Shown piece by piece: positions 44,608-52,858 of a stretch of DNA of 64,000 nt. A model generated the notes under the pieces. The model searched no databases. It saw only the letters and a list, made by a program, of their open reading frames with translations, and had not been told where the DNA came from. Numbering within the stretch: the stretch's first letter is position 1; every line of letters begins with the position of its first letter. The position numbers and the translations under genes are program-made. Location: NCBI GenBank assembly GCA_900542615.1, contig UQOG01000002.1, positions 1 to 64,000 of the forward strand. Reading direction: 5' to 3'. The stretch comes from an uncultured Eubacteriales bacterium (GTDB lineage Bacteria; Bacillota; Clostridia; Christensenellales; CAG-138).

Positions 44608-45731
44608 GGGGGCGGCAAGTAAGGCGGTATTTTGCAGGCGCCATCGCCGCCCTGTGTTTCTGGCTTGCCCTGCCCGCCATGGCGGCGCAGGAGCCGGTAT
44701 CCAGCGCGGCGGGGGCCATCCTGATGGAGGCGACCACCGGGAAGGTGCTCTACGCCAAGGACGCCCATAAGCAGCTGCCCATGGCCAGCACCACCAAGAT
44801 CATGACGGCCCTGCTGGCCATCGAGCAAGGGGACCTGGACGAGCTGGTCACCACGGACGCCAGCGCCTATGGGGTGGAGGGCTCCAGTATGTATTTGCAG
44901 CTGGAGGAGACGATTAGCCTGCGGGATCTGCTCTATGGGTTGATGCTGCCCTCCGGGAACGATGCGGCGGTGGCCATCGCGGTACACATCGGCCATGGCG
45001 TGGAGCAGTTCGCCGATATGATGAACCAGCGGGCAAAGTCCCTGGGGGCGAAAAACACCTATTTTGTCACCCCCAACGGCCTGCCGGACCCGGACCATTA
45101 TACCACCGCCTATGACCTTGCCTGCATCGCGGCGGCGGCCATGCAAAACCCCACCTTCCGGGAGATCGTATCCGCCCAGTATTACCGCACCAGCACCGGG
45201 GCGGTGCAGCGGACGTTTAAGAATAAGAACAAGATCCTGTGGAATTACGAGGGGGGAAACGGGGTTAAGACCGGCTATACCAAGGCGGCAGGCCGGTGCC
45301 TGGTGTTTGCGGCGGAGCGGGATGGAATGCAGCTGGTGGGGGTGCTGCTCAATTGCAACGACATGTTCGAGGAAGCGGAAACGCTGCTGGACTACGGCAT
45401 GGAGCATTATGAGATGGTTCCCCTGGTAAAGGGCGGCCAGGCGGTGGCCAACCTGTACGTGGCGGATGGGATGAAAAACCGGTTGGCACTTTGCCCGGGG
45501 GAAGATATAATGGTACCAGTGGAAAAGGATGGCAGCAGCCTGTATAAGACCCGGGTGCTGCTGCCGGATATGGTAACGGCGCCCATAGAAGCCGGGCAGG
45601 TCTGCGGGGAAGTGGAGGTCCTGGAGGAGGACGGCACCCTTCGGGCCAAATTCGACCTGCTTGCCATGGAGGATGTGGATCAGGCCACGGTGGGCTTCTA
45701 TATCCAAAAGCTGTTCCGGAATATGACGTAG
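44604..45731 (+). CDS. D-alanyl-D-alanine carboxypeptidase (S11, active type)
   Basis: A 375-residue secreted penicillin-binding protein of the DacF/DacB type. It has a signal peptide (about 1-25), catalytic SxxK (STTK, about 57-60), SGN (SGNDAA, about 116-118) and KTG (VKTGYTK, about 221-223), and a C-terminal beta domain with a final amphipathic helix. All catalytic residues are present, unlike the homologue at 40168. Coupled to gerW, so a role in spore cortex or vegetative wall trimming is plausible. Confidence 0.94.
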   Translation: MRGRQVRRYFAGAIAALCFWLALPAMAAQEPVSSAAGAILMEATTGKVLYAKDAHKQLPMASTTKIMTALLAIEQGDLDELVTTDASAYGVEGSSMYLQLEETISLRDLLYGLMLPSGNDAAVAIAVHIGHGVEQFADMMNQRAKSLGAKNTYFVTPNGLPDPDHYTTAYDLACIAAAAMQNPTFREIVSAQYYRTSTGAVQRTFKNKNKILWNYEGGNGVKTGYTKAAGRCLVFAAERDGMQLVGVLLNCNDMFEEAETLLDYGMEHYEMVPLVKGGQAVANLYVADGMKNRLALCPGEDIMVPVEKDGSSLYKTRVLLPDMVTAPIEAGQVCGEVEVLEEDGTLRAKFDLLAMEDVDQATVGFYIQKLFRNMT

Positions 45732-45785
45732 GCGGTTCCAGGTTGCGCTTTGTTGCCTTAGGCGGAGGCTGCTTGGAGGACGTAA

Positions 45786-45803
45786 GCCCTGCCCAGGCAG
45801 GGC
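45786..45803 (+). repeat. Short GC-rich hairpin after the carboxypeptidase gene
   Basis: GCCCTGC CCAG GCAGGGC (45786-45803) followed by ATTT. A weak terminator at best. Confidence 0.35.
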
Positions 45804-45863
45804 ATTTCGGTGCGGCCGGGGGTAGGCGGCGCCAAGGATGTACATACGGAGGGGGAAATCGGG

Positions 45864-46583
45864 ATGCGGCTGCAAAAGTATATGGCGGAGGCGGGGGTGG
45901 CTTCCCGCCGCAAGTGCGAAGATCTGATCCAGGCGGGCCGGGTCAAGGTCAACGGCCAGGTGGCCATCCTGGGGACCTGCGTGGAGCCGCAACAGGACCT
46001 GGTGGAGCTGGATGGGAAGCCCCTTGGCGAAAGCCAACGGAAGGTGACGGTGATCCTCCATAAGCCGAGGGGGGTCATGTGTACGGCCCAGGATCCTCAG
46101 GGAAGGCCCACGGTGGGGGAATATGTACGGGACCTGCCGGCGCGGGTATACAACGCGGGCCGGCTGGATTACGATTCCGAAGGGCTGCTGGTAATGACCA
46201 ACGATGGTGAGCTGGCCTATCGGCTCACCCATCCCAAGTTTTGCATGGATAAGACCTATTCCGCCATCTGCGACGGGCTGCTGACAAAGGAACAGATCGC
46301 CGCGCTGGAGCAGGGAGTCCTTTTGGAGGATGGGCCTACCCACCCTGCCAAGGTGGAGGAGGTGTATCGGCTGCGCAATGGCAATACCGCCTTTAACATC
46401 ACCATTCACGAGGGCCGGAACCGGCAGGTGCGGCGGATGCTGGAGGCGGTGGGCCATGAGACGCTGGCCCTCAAGCGGGTGGCGCTGGGGCCCCTGCGGC
46501 TGGGAGACCTGCCCAGCGGGGATTACCGGCCCCTGACGGACCAGGAATGGGACGCCCTGCACGCATGGCTGGAAAGCCATTAG
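45864..46583 (+). CDS. rluB: 23S/16S rRNA pseudouridine synthase, RluB/RsuA family
   Basis: A 239-residue enzyme with an N-terminal S4 domain (about 1-60, MRLQKYMAEAGVASRRKCEDLI) and a RsuA-type catalytic domain with GRLDYDSEGLLVMTNDGELA (catalytic Asp near 102) and EGRNRQVRRMLEAVGH (about 188-203). The scp-DUF2953-gerW-dac-rluB series is common in Clostridia, where the gene is usually RluB (U2605 of 23S rRNA). GGAGGGGGAAATCGGG precedes the ATG. Exact target is inference. Confidence 0.93.
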   Translation: MRLQKYMAEAGVASRRKCEDLIQAGRVKVNGQVAILGTCVEPQQDLVELDGKPLGESQRKVTVILHKPRGVMCTAQDPQGRPTVGEYVRDLPARVYNAGRLDYDSEGLLVMTNDGELAYRLTHPKFCMDKTYSAICDGLLTKEQIAALEQGVLLEDGPTHPAKVEEVYRLRNGNTAFNITIHEGRNRQVRRMLEAVGHETLALKRVALGPLRLGDLPSGDYRPLTDQEWDALHAWLESH

Positions 46584-46643
46584 CAAAAAATATGGCAAAC
46601 CCGAAAGGGATTAAAATATCATTGGTAAAATTGACAAATCTCC

Positions 46644-46672
46644 TTGCGTACAAGTCTGGATTTATGTACAAT
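46644..46672 (+). promoter_or_regulatory. Promoter of the decarboxylase operon
   Basis: TTGCGT (46644-46649), a 17-base spacer and TACAAT (46667-46672). A stray TTGACA at 46631-46636 has no matched -10. The leader of about 100 bases holds a small hairpin (CTTGAA/TTCAAG near 46691-46710) and is AT-rich. Confidence 0.55.
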
Positions 46673-46781
46673 ATAAGTGGTCGGGTTTTGCTTGAACGCC
46701 TTGTTTCAAGGAACCATTATAACAATATCTTATATCAATTTACACTTGAAAAAGAATTATTAAGAAGGGAGGAACACAATT

Positions 46782-47192
46782 ATGCAAAACATCAGTCCGT
46801 GGTTTGTGCTTGTGCTTGGCATGGCGACGGTTTTCATCGGGCTCATTTGCTTGATCCTGCTCACAAAGATTATGAGCGCTGTTATGGTCAAGAACAAAGG
46901 CGCGGCGCCCGCTGCCCAGGAAAAAGCCAAAATGCCTGCGGCGCAGGCCGCGGCCGTTCCCGCAGCGCTGAACATAGGGGACCGCAAGCTGTTGGATGCC
47001 ATTCTTGCCGCATCCATTGCATGTGCCATGGGGACAGAGCCCCAGGGCTTGCGCATCCATTCCATTCGCTGCTTGTCCGCGGCCCCGGCGGGGGATCGCG
47101 GCCAGTTTGTAGCCGCGGTATCCGCGGCGGTAGCCACGGCCATGGGCACCGAGCCCCAGGGCTTACGGATCCACAGCATCAAACGCGTCTAA
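46782..47192 (+). CDS. oadG: Sodium-pump decarboxylase gamma subunit (OadG-like) with duplicated C-terminal motif
   Basis: A 136-residue protein with one N-terminal membrane helix (about 8-31), a Pro/Ala/Lys linker and a repeated C-terminal unit. OadG anchors and assembles the decarboxylase and binds zinc. The unit MGTEPQGLRIHSI occurs at about 83-95 and 121-133, each with a preceding Ala-rich helix, where one copy is usual. GAAGGGAGG precedes the ATG. First gene of the operon followed by the biotin carrier, beta and alpha subunits. Confidence 0.85.
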   Translation: MQNISPWFVLVLGMATVFIGLICLILLTKIMSAVMVKNKGAAPAAQEKAKMPAAQAAAVPAALNIGDRKLLDAILAASIACAMGTEPQGLRIHSIRCLSAAPAGDRGQFVAAVSAAVATAMGTEPQGLRIHSIKRV

Positions 47193-47234
47193 CCCAAACC
47201 ACAAATTATACAAAATCATCAGGAGGATGTACTC

Positions 47235-47618
47235 ATGCGTAAATTCATCGTCAACGTCAACGGTTCTTCTTATGAAGTTGAAGTAGAAGAGATCGTCGCC
47301 GGCGCCGCGCCCGTTGCGGCTCCCGCCGCCCCTGCCGCCCCCGCTGCGCCCGCGCCTGCTCCTGCTCCCGCCCCTGTGGCTGCGCCCGTGCAGGCTGCCG
47401 CCGGCCAGGAGTCCGTGGAAGCGCCCATGCCCGGCAACATCATGGATGTGCGGGTCAAGGTGGGCGACGCGGTGAAGAGCGGCGATGTGCTGGCCATTTT
47501 GGAAGCGATGAAGATGGAAAATGAGATCATGGCCCCCCGGGATGGCAAGGTGGTGGCCGTAAACGTGGCCAAGGGCGCTACCGTCAATTCCGGCGACGTG
47601 CTGGTGGTGCTGGCCTAA
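47235..47618 (+). CDS. Biotin carboxyl carrier protein of the decarboxylase
   Basis: A 127-residue protein: short N-terminal beta strand, a Pro/Ala-rich flexible linker (about 25-56) and a biotinyl domain (about 58-127) with the biotin-accepting Lys in EAMKMEN (about 93-99). It carries CO2 between the alpha carboxyltransferase and the membrane beta subunit. The name could be gcdC or mmdC in related systems. Since oadA here lacks a biotin domain, this gene supplies it. AGGAGGATGTACTC precedes the ATG. Confidence 0.94.
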   Translation: MRKFIVNVNGSSYEVEVEEIVAGAAPVAAPAAPAAPAAPAPAPAPAPVAAPVQAAAGQESVEAPMPGNIMDVRVKVGDAVKSGDVLAILEAMKMENEIMAPRDGKVVAVNVAKGATVNSGDVLVVLA

Positions 47619-47745
47619 GGCGTGTCCCCGCCCTCCCGGCGCGCCCGACCAGCCGCCGGGGGAGCGCCCCATTCGCCCAGGCCCGGACGAATGGGGCCCA
47701 ACATGGCTGCTTATAAGCCATGCCGACTGACCTAAGGAGTTCTTC

Positions 47746-48942
47746 ATGCAGAATTATATCGAACCAATTCAGGACTTTCTTAAGTCCACGGGTTTTTCTC
47801 AGCTGGTCGAAAATCCGCTGTGCCTGGTGATGATCGCCATCGCCTGCCTGTTGATGTATTTGGCCATCGTGAAGAAGTACGAACCCATGCTGCTGTTGAC
47901 CATCGCCTTCGGTATGCTGCTGACCAACCTGCCCGGCGCCAACATGTACCATACCTACCTCTATGAGGGCGGACATGTGAACTGGGCCCAGTTCAGCCAG
48001 GATGCGGGCTTGATCGACTATCTGTACCTGGGCGTGAAGCTGGGGATCTACCCATCCCTGATCTTCATGGGGGTAGGCGCCATGACGGACTTTGGCCCCT
48101 TGATCGCCAACCCCCGCAGCCTGCTGCTGGGCGCGGCTGCCCAGCTGGGCATCTTCGTGGCCTTCATGGGCGCGCTGGCCCTTTCCGATATTTTCCCCGG
48201 GATCCAGTTTGGCTATAACGAAGCCGCGTCCATCGGCATCATCGGCGGCGCGGACGGCCCCACGGCCATCTATGTGACCTCCCAGTTGGCCCCGGCCCTC
48301 CTGGGCCCCATCGCGGTGGCGGCCTATAGCTACATGGCCCTGGTCCCCGTGATCCAGCCCCCCATCATGAAGGCGCTGACCACCAAGGCGGAACGCAAGA
48401 TCGTCATGAAACAGCTTCGCCCGGTTTCCAAGGCGGAAAAGATCGTATTCCCCATCGTGGTGACCATTTTCGTTTCCCTGCTCCTGCCCTCCGCCGCGCC
48501 GTTGATCGGTATGCTGATGCTGGGCAACCTGTTCCGGGAATGCGGGGTGGTGGACCGCCTCAGCAAAACCGCTCAGAACGAGCTGATCAACATCGTTACC
48601 ATTTTCCTGGGGGTTTCCGTTGGCGCCACCGCCACCGCCGAAGCCTTCCTCAACGGGCAGACCTTGGGCATCTTCGCCATGGGCGTGATCGCATTCGCCT
48701 TTGGTACGGCTGGCGGCGTGCTGCTTGCCAAGCTGATGAACCTGTTCTCCAAGGATAAGATCAATCCCCTTATCGGCTCCGCCGGCGTATCCGCCGTGCC
48801 CATGGCCGCCCGGGTATCCCAGGTGGTGGGCCAGAAGGAGAATCCCGGTAACTTCCTGCTCATGCATGCCATGGGCCCCAATGTGGCCGGCGTTATCGGC
48901 AGCGCCATTGCCGCGGGCGTGTTCCTGGCGCTGTTCCTCTAA
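47746..48942 (+). CDS. oadB: Sodium-pumping decarboxylase beta subunit
   Basis: A 398-residue polytopic membrane protein that couples carboxybiotin decarboxylation to Na+ export. It has about nine membrane segments, the functional motif [14 protein letters not shown] (about 166-179, Asp being the key residue) and a second conserved block [18 protein letters not shown] (about 285-302). It is shared by oxaloacetate, methylmalonyl-CoA and glutaconyl-CoA decarboxylases; the alpha subunit next to it points to oxaloacetate. CTAAGGAGTTC precedes the ATG. Confidence 0.95.
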   Translation: MQNYIEPIQDFLKSTGFSQLVENPLCLVMIAIACLLMYLAIVKKYEPMLLLTIAFGMLLTNLPGANMYHTYLYEGGHVNWAQFSQDAGLIDYLYLGVKLGIYPSLIFMGVGAMTDFGPLIANPRSLLLGAAAQLGIFVAFMGALALSDIFPGIQFGYNEAASIGIIGGADGPTAIYVTSQLAPALLGPIAVAAYSYMALVPVIQPPIMKALTTKAERKIVMKQLRPVSKAEKIVFPIVVTIFVSLLLPSAAPLIGMLMLGNLFRECGVVDRLSKTAQNELINIVTIFLGVSVGATATAEAFLNGQTLGIFAMGVIAFAFGTAGGVLLAKLMNLFSKDKINPLIGSAGVSAVPMAARVSQVVGQKENPGNFLLMHAMGPNVAGVIGSAIAAGVFLALFL

Positions 48943-48980
48943 TGCCCGTGCCCTCTACCGTCTTTTAGGAGGTTTATTGA

Positions 48981-50444
48981 ATGGCACATAAACTCATGAT
49001 CACCGATACCATCCTGCGCGATGCCCACCAGTCCCAGGCGGCCACCCGTATGCGGGTGGAGGATATGCTCCCCGCCTGCGATATCCTGGACAGCATCGGC
49101 TATTATTCCCTGGAATGCTGGGGCGGCGCCACCTTTGACAGCTGCCTGCGCTTCCTGAACGAAGATCCCTGGGACCGGCTCCGCAAGCTGAAGAAGGCAC
49201 TGCCCCATACCAAGCTGCAGATGCTGTTCCGGGGCCAGAACATCCTGGGCTACAAGCACTATGCCGACGACGTGGTGGAGCAGTTCTGCCGCAAGGCCAT
49301 TGAAAACGGCATCGATGTGATCCGTATTTTCGACGCCCTGAACGATGTGCGCAACCTGGAAGCCGCCATCAAGTACACCAAGAAGTACGGCGGCATCTGC
49401 GAGCCCGCCATCAGCTACACCATCAGCCCGGTACACAACGAGGATTATTTCGTCAAGCTGGCCAAGGAACTGGTGCAGATGGGCGCGGACAATATCTGCA
49501 TCAAGGATATGGCCAACCTGCTGCTGCCCTATGACGCCTATTCCCTGGTGAAGCGGCTCAAGAGCGAGGTGGATGTGCCCATTCACCTGCATACCCACAA
49601 CACCACCGGCACCGGCGATATGACCTATCTGATGGCCGTGCAGGCGGGGGTGGATATCGTGGATTGCGCCCTGTCCCCCTTGGCCAACGGTACGTCCCAG
49701 CCCGCCACGGAATCCCTGGTGGCGACCCTGAAGGGGACGGAATACGATACCGGCTACGACCTGGAGCTGCTGGCCAAGGCGGCCAAGCATTTCCGCGGCG
49801 TGGCCCAGAAGCTCAAGGAGCAGGGCAGCCTGGACCCCAAGGTGCTCAGCGTGGATACCAACACCCTGATCTACCAGGTGCCCGGCGGTATGCTCAGCAA
49901 CCTGATCTCCCAGCTGAAGCAGGCGGGGAAGGAGGAGAAGTACTATGACGTGCTGGCGGAGATCCCGGTGGTGCGCAAGGACTTCGGCTATCCGCCCCTG
50001 GTGACCCCCACCAGCCAGATCGTAGGCACCCAGGCCGTGTTCAACGTGCTCATGGGCCGGTACAAGACCTTCCCCAAGGAATCCAAGGCCTTGCTGGCCG
50101 GCGAATACGGCGCCCTGCCCGGCGTGGTCAACGAGGAAGTGCGCAAGATGGCCATTGGCGACAAGGAGCCCATTACCTGCCGCCCGGCCGATCTCCTGGC
50201 TCCCGAGCTGGATAAATACCGGGAGGAGATCAAGGACTACATGGAGCAGGAAGAGGACGTGCTCAGCTACGCCCTGTTCCCCCAGGTGGCCATGAAGTTC
50301 TTCGAGGCCAGGAAGGCGGCCCGGGAACCCAAGCCCGCAGAACCCGCGCCCGCCCCGGCGCCTGCACCGGTTGCGGCCCCCGCGCCTGCGCCTGCTGCGC
50401 CCGCCGGCGTCACCACCCTGTATGTGGAGGATCTCTCCATCTAA
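48981..50444 (+). CDS. oadA: Oxaloacetate decarboxylase alpha subunit (carboxyltransferase) without biotin domain
   Basis: A 487-residue carboxyltransferase of the OadA/PycB family. It has a TIM barrel with ITDTILRDAHQSQAATRM (about 6-23), metal ligands in HLHTHNTTGTGD (about 196-207), the carboxybiotin Lys in IKDMANLL (about 174-181) and the PYC-OADA helical domain (about 300-440). The C-terminus stops after a Pro/Ala-rich tail and LYVEDLSI; the usual biotinyl domain is missing and encoded separately. A pyruvate carboxylase subunit B role is possible, but OadB nearby favours decarboxylation. Confidence 0.93.
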   Translation: MAHKLMITDTILRDAHQSQAATRMRVEDMLPACDILDSIGYYSLECWGGATFDSCLRFLNEDPWDRLRKLKKALPHTKLQMLFRGQNILGYKHYADDVVEQFCRKAIENGIDVIRIFDALNDVRNLEAAIKYTKKYGGICEPAISYTISPVHNEDYFVKLAKELVQMGADNICIKDMANLLLPYDAYSLVKRLKSEVDVPIHLHTHNTTGTGDMTYLMAVQAGVDIVDCALSPLANGTSQPATESLVATLKGTEYDTGYDLELLAKAAKHFRGVAQKLKEQGSLDPKVLSVDTNTLIYQVPGGMLSNLISQLKQAGKEEKYYDVLAEIPVVRKDFGYPPLVTPTSQIVGTQAVFNVLMGRYKTFPKESKALLAGEYGALPGVVNEEVRKMAIGDKEPITCRPADLLAPELDKYREEIKDYMEQEEDVLSYALFPQVAMKFFEARKAAREPKPAEPAPAPAPAPVAAPAPAPAAPAGVTTLYVEDLSI

Positions 50445-50463
50445 CAACCCTTACATGCTGGAA

Positions 50464-50491
50464 GGGGGCTGGAACATCCGGCCCCCTTTTT
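50464..50491 (+). terminator. Terminator of the decarboxylase operon
   Basis: GGGGGCTGG (50464-50472 region), loop AACAT, CCGGCCCCC and TTTTT. A near copy lies at 50792-50816. Confidence 0.85.
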
Positions 50492-51092
50492 GCGTGCCGG
50501 AAAGGGGGAACGGCCTTTGCCTCTCGCATTCGCTCCCGGGAGAAGCAGGAGGCTCCTTGAGGGTTCACCCCTGATTAGGGCCGGATGGGTCCTAAGGGGC
50601 TACCCCGGCTTTAGAACGGCTGCAGGACAGGCGGTTTCAGCCCCGTTTGCGCTGCCGAAGGCTGTTCCGGCCAACCGGAACCGGCTTTGGCGGCGCAAGG
50701 CGGGAATCCGCGGGGAGAAGCCCCTGTACCCGGCCCCACGGAAGGCCGGGGGAGACCGGCATCCAGGCTCGCCGCCGTTGCACATCCGTAAGGGGGTGGA
50801 ACATCCGGCCCCTTTTCGCGCGTCTCGGGAAAGCTGCCGCCAACTTCTATGCGCGCTCACTGGATGGGATAAATCCGCAGCGGCTTCCCGCATGACAGGC
50901 GCCGGGGCCTATGATGACCCCGAAAAGGCGGGGCAACGCGCACCCGCCCACCGTTTCCCGGCTTAGAGAAAGGGGAATGGGTGGTGACCCCATACCCATC
51001 CGAAATGCTTCCCCCCGGCAGCGAACCGATGGCAAAAGGAAGCTTTCATTTGCTTGCCTGTGCTGCAAGAATTGCATCCTATGGATTTTTTG
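50492..51092. other. GC-rich stretch without a convincing gene, with repeated hairpin
   Basis: About 600 bases between oadA and surE. Open frames exist on both strands (for example 50490-50966 and the complement of 50847-51134), but none has a ribosome-binding site, a plausible protein composition or a family resemblance. The 16-base core of the operon terminator (50470-50485) recurs at 50797-50812. AGGAGGCTCCT occurs near 50547 and again at the surE ribosome-binding site near 51159. ATGGGT/ACCCAT pairing is seen near 50977-51000. It may be a decayed gene, an intergenic repeat element or a structured RNA; it does not match RNase P RNA, tmRNA or SRP RNA by eye. Confidence 0.5.
50792..50816 (+). 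terminator. Second copy of the terminator-like hairpin
   Basis: GGGGGTGG, loop AACAT, CCGGCCCC, then TTTT (50792-50816). Stem has one mismatch. It shares 16 identical bases with the oadA terminator. Confidence 0.5.
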
Positions 51093-51121
51093 TTGCCTTT
51101 TTTCCGGTGATTTGCTACAAT
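51093..51121 (+). promoter_or_regulatory. Promoter of the surE operon
   Basis: TTGCCT (51093-51098), a 17-base spacer and TACAAT (51116-51121) in a locally AT-rich patch, about 54 bases before surE. Confidence 0.65.
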
Positions 51122-51174
51122 AATGCAAGTACATGCAATTCTAGCGTCATTCTTGAAGGAGGCTCCTGGCGGAT

Positions 51175-51954
51175 ATGCACATCATGCTCACCAATGACGA
51201 TGGGGTTTATGCCTATGGGATCCTGGCCCTGGCCAAGGCGTTGCTGCGCCAGGGGGAGAACCGGATCAGCATTGTGGCGCCGGACCGCGAGCAAAGCGGT
51301 ACCGCCCATTCGTTTACCTTTTTAACCCCCTTGCACGCTGAATCCACCGATCTGGAAGGGCTGGATGCGGGGACCGCCTTCCGGGTAAACGGCACGCCCA
51401 CGGACTGTGTGAAGGTCGGGACCAGCAACCTGATGGGGGATAAGCCGGATTGTCTGATATCCGGGATCAATCATGGGCAAAATCTGGGCATAGACACCAC
51501 CTATTCCGGCACGGTATCCGCCGCGCTGGAGGGGGCGCTGCTGGGGATCCCCAGCATGGCGGTATCCCTGGTGGGGAGCATGAGAAAGCTGGGGGAGAAG
51601 AAGCAGGCCTTTTTTGACGCGGCGGCGGACATCGCCGCAGAGCTGTTGCCCCGTTTCCTGAAAAGCGGTAGCCTGCTGTGGAACGTCAACATCCCCGCCC
51701 TGCCCAGGGAACAGTTGAAGGGCGTCCGTTTTACGCCCCTTGCCCGGCAGATCTACGACGGGATATACGAGGAGCGGGAGGACCCACGGGGCCGGCGGTA
51801 TTTTTGGACGCCGGTCAGCGTGCACTATACCCACGACGCCCAGACGGATTGCGATATCCGCTGGGTGCAGGAAGGATATGTAGCCGTTACGCCCCTGGTG
51901 CAGGATATGACGGATTACCAAGCCTTGCAGCGGATGCAGAACGAGGCGGAATAA
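51175..51954 (+). CDS. surE: 5-prime/3-prime-nucleotidase SurE
   Basis: A 259-residue metal-dependent nucleoside-monophosphate phosphatase. It opens MHIMLTNDDG with the metal-binding Asp pair (residues 8-9), continues with the Ser of DREQSGTAHSFT (about 37-48), NGTPTDCVKVG (about 71-81) and SGINHGQNLGIDTTYSGTVSAA (about 93-114). Normal length. A GAAGGAGGCTCC site precedes the ATG. First gene of a group with the RpiR regulator and the flavoprotein. Confidence 0.95.
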   Translation: MHIMLTNDDGVYAYGILALAKALLRQGENRISIVAPDREQSGTAHSFTFLTPLHAESTDLEGLDAGTAFRVNGTPTDCVKVGTSNLMGDKPDCLISGINHGQNLGIDTTYSGTVSAALEGALLGIPSMAVSLVGSMRKLGEKKQAFFDAAADIAAELLPRFLKSGSLLWNVNIPALPREQLKGVRFTPLARQIYDGIYEEREDPRGRRYFWTPVSVHYTHDAQTDCDIRWVQEGYVAVTPLVQDMTDYQALQRMQNEAE

Positions 51955-51970
51955 GTAGAGGAGAGAATAT

Positions 51971-52858
51971 ATGGAAAACGCGGATCTGCTGGTTCGAATC
52001 AACCAAAATTTCAGCAGCTTCAGCAAAGGGCAACGGCTCTTGGCCAACTATATTATGGAGAATTACGACAAGGCGGCCTTCGTGACGGCCTCCCGTATGG
52101 GGCATACGGTGGGGGTCAGCGAGTCCACGGTGGTGCGTTTTGCCTATGCCCTGGGCTATGATGGCTATCCTGAATTGCAGCGGGCCTTGCAGGAGCTGAT
52201 CCGCAACCGGCTTACCGCCGTGCAACGGATCCAGCTGACCTCCGAGCTGGACGAGGATGAGATCCTGACCAACGTGCTCAAAAGCGATATCGCCAACCTT
52301 CGGGCCACCATCGATACGGCGGACAACGCCACCTTCAACCGGGTGGTGGACGAGCTGTTCCAGGCGAAGAAGGTCTACATCGTGGGCATGAAAAGCGCGT
52401 CGCCCCTGGCGCAGTTTTTGGGCTATTACCTGGGGTTCGTGCTGGACAACGTGGTGACGGTTAACGCTTCCTTTGGGGACGCCTACGAGAGCATGATCCG
52501 GGTGGGTCCGGAGGATCTATGCGTGGGCATCAGCTTCCCCCGGTATTCCTCCCGGACCGTAGAAGCCCTTTCCTTTGCAAAAAGCATGGGGGCCAAGGTC
52601 GTGGCCATTACGGACGGCATGTTTTCCCCCATTGCGGAATTGGCGGATTACGTGCTACTGGCCCATAGCGACATGGCTTCCTTTGCCGATTCCCTGACGG
52701 CGCCCTTGAGCCTGATCAACGCCATGATCGTGGCGGCAAGTATGCGTAGGCGGGACGATGTATACGACCGGCTGGATCAGCTGGAAAACCTCTGGCGCAG
52801 GCAAAAGGTCTATATGGCCGCCCGGGGGACAGACGGGGGAACGGAGCGGGATCGATGA
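51971..52858 (+). CDS. MurR/RpiR-family transcriptional regulator
   Basis: A 295-residue regulator with an N-terminal HTH_6 domain (about 1-77, SRMGHTVGVSESTVVRFAYALGYDGYPELQ) and a C-terminal SIS sugar-phosphate-binding domain (about 115-255, KKVYIVGMKSASPLA; VGISFPRYSSRTVEALSFAKSMGAKVVAITDG). Such proteins sense phosphosugars. No sugar pathway gene is adjacent, so ligand and targets are unknown. Its stop overlaps the next ATG. Confidence 0.93.
   Translation: MENADLLVRINQNFSSFSKGQRLLANYIMENYDKAAFVTASRMGHTVGVSESTVVRFAYALGYDGYPELQRALQELIRNRLTAVQRIQLTSELDEDEILTNVLKSDIANLRATIDTADNATFNRVVDELFQAKKVYIVGMKSASPLAQFLGYYLGFVLDNVVTVNASFGDAYESMIRVGPEDLCVGISFPRYSSRTVEALSFAKSMGAKVVAITDGMFSPIAELADYVLLAHSDMASFADSLTAPLSLINAMIVAASMRRRDDVYDRLDQLENLWRRQKVYMAARGTDGGTERDR

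Noticed and set aside
44403..46598. Minus-strand open frame of 731 codons across gerW, the carboxypeptidase and rluB
   Set aside because: Antisense shadow of three recognised genes; composition (His/Pro/Gln-rich) is not protein-like.
50490..50966. 158-codon frame between oadA and surE
   Set aside because: It begins inside the oadA terminator, has no ribosome-binding site, and its Arg/Pro/Gly composition looks like translated non-coding GC-rich DNA.
50847..51134. Minus-strand 95-codon frame in the same gap
   Set aside because: No ribosome-binding site or family; it overlaps the surE promoter. Kept only as part of the gap to be checked.
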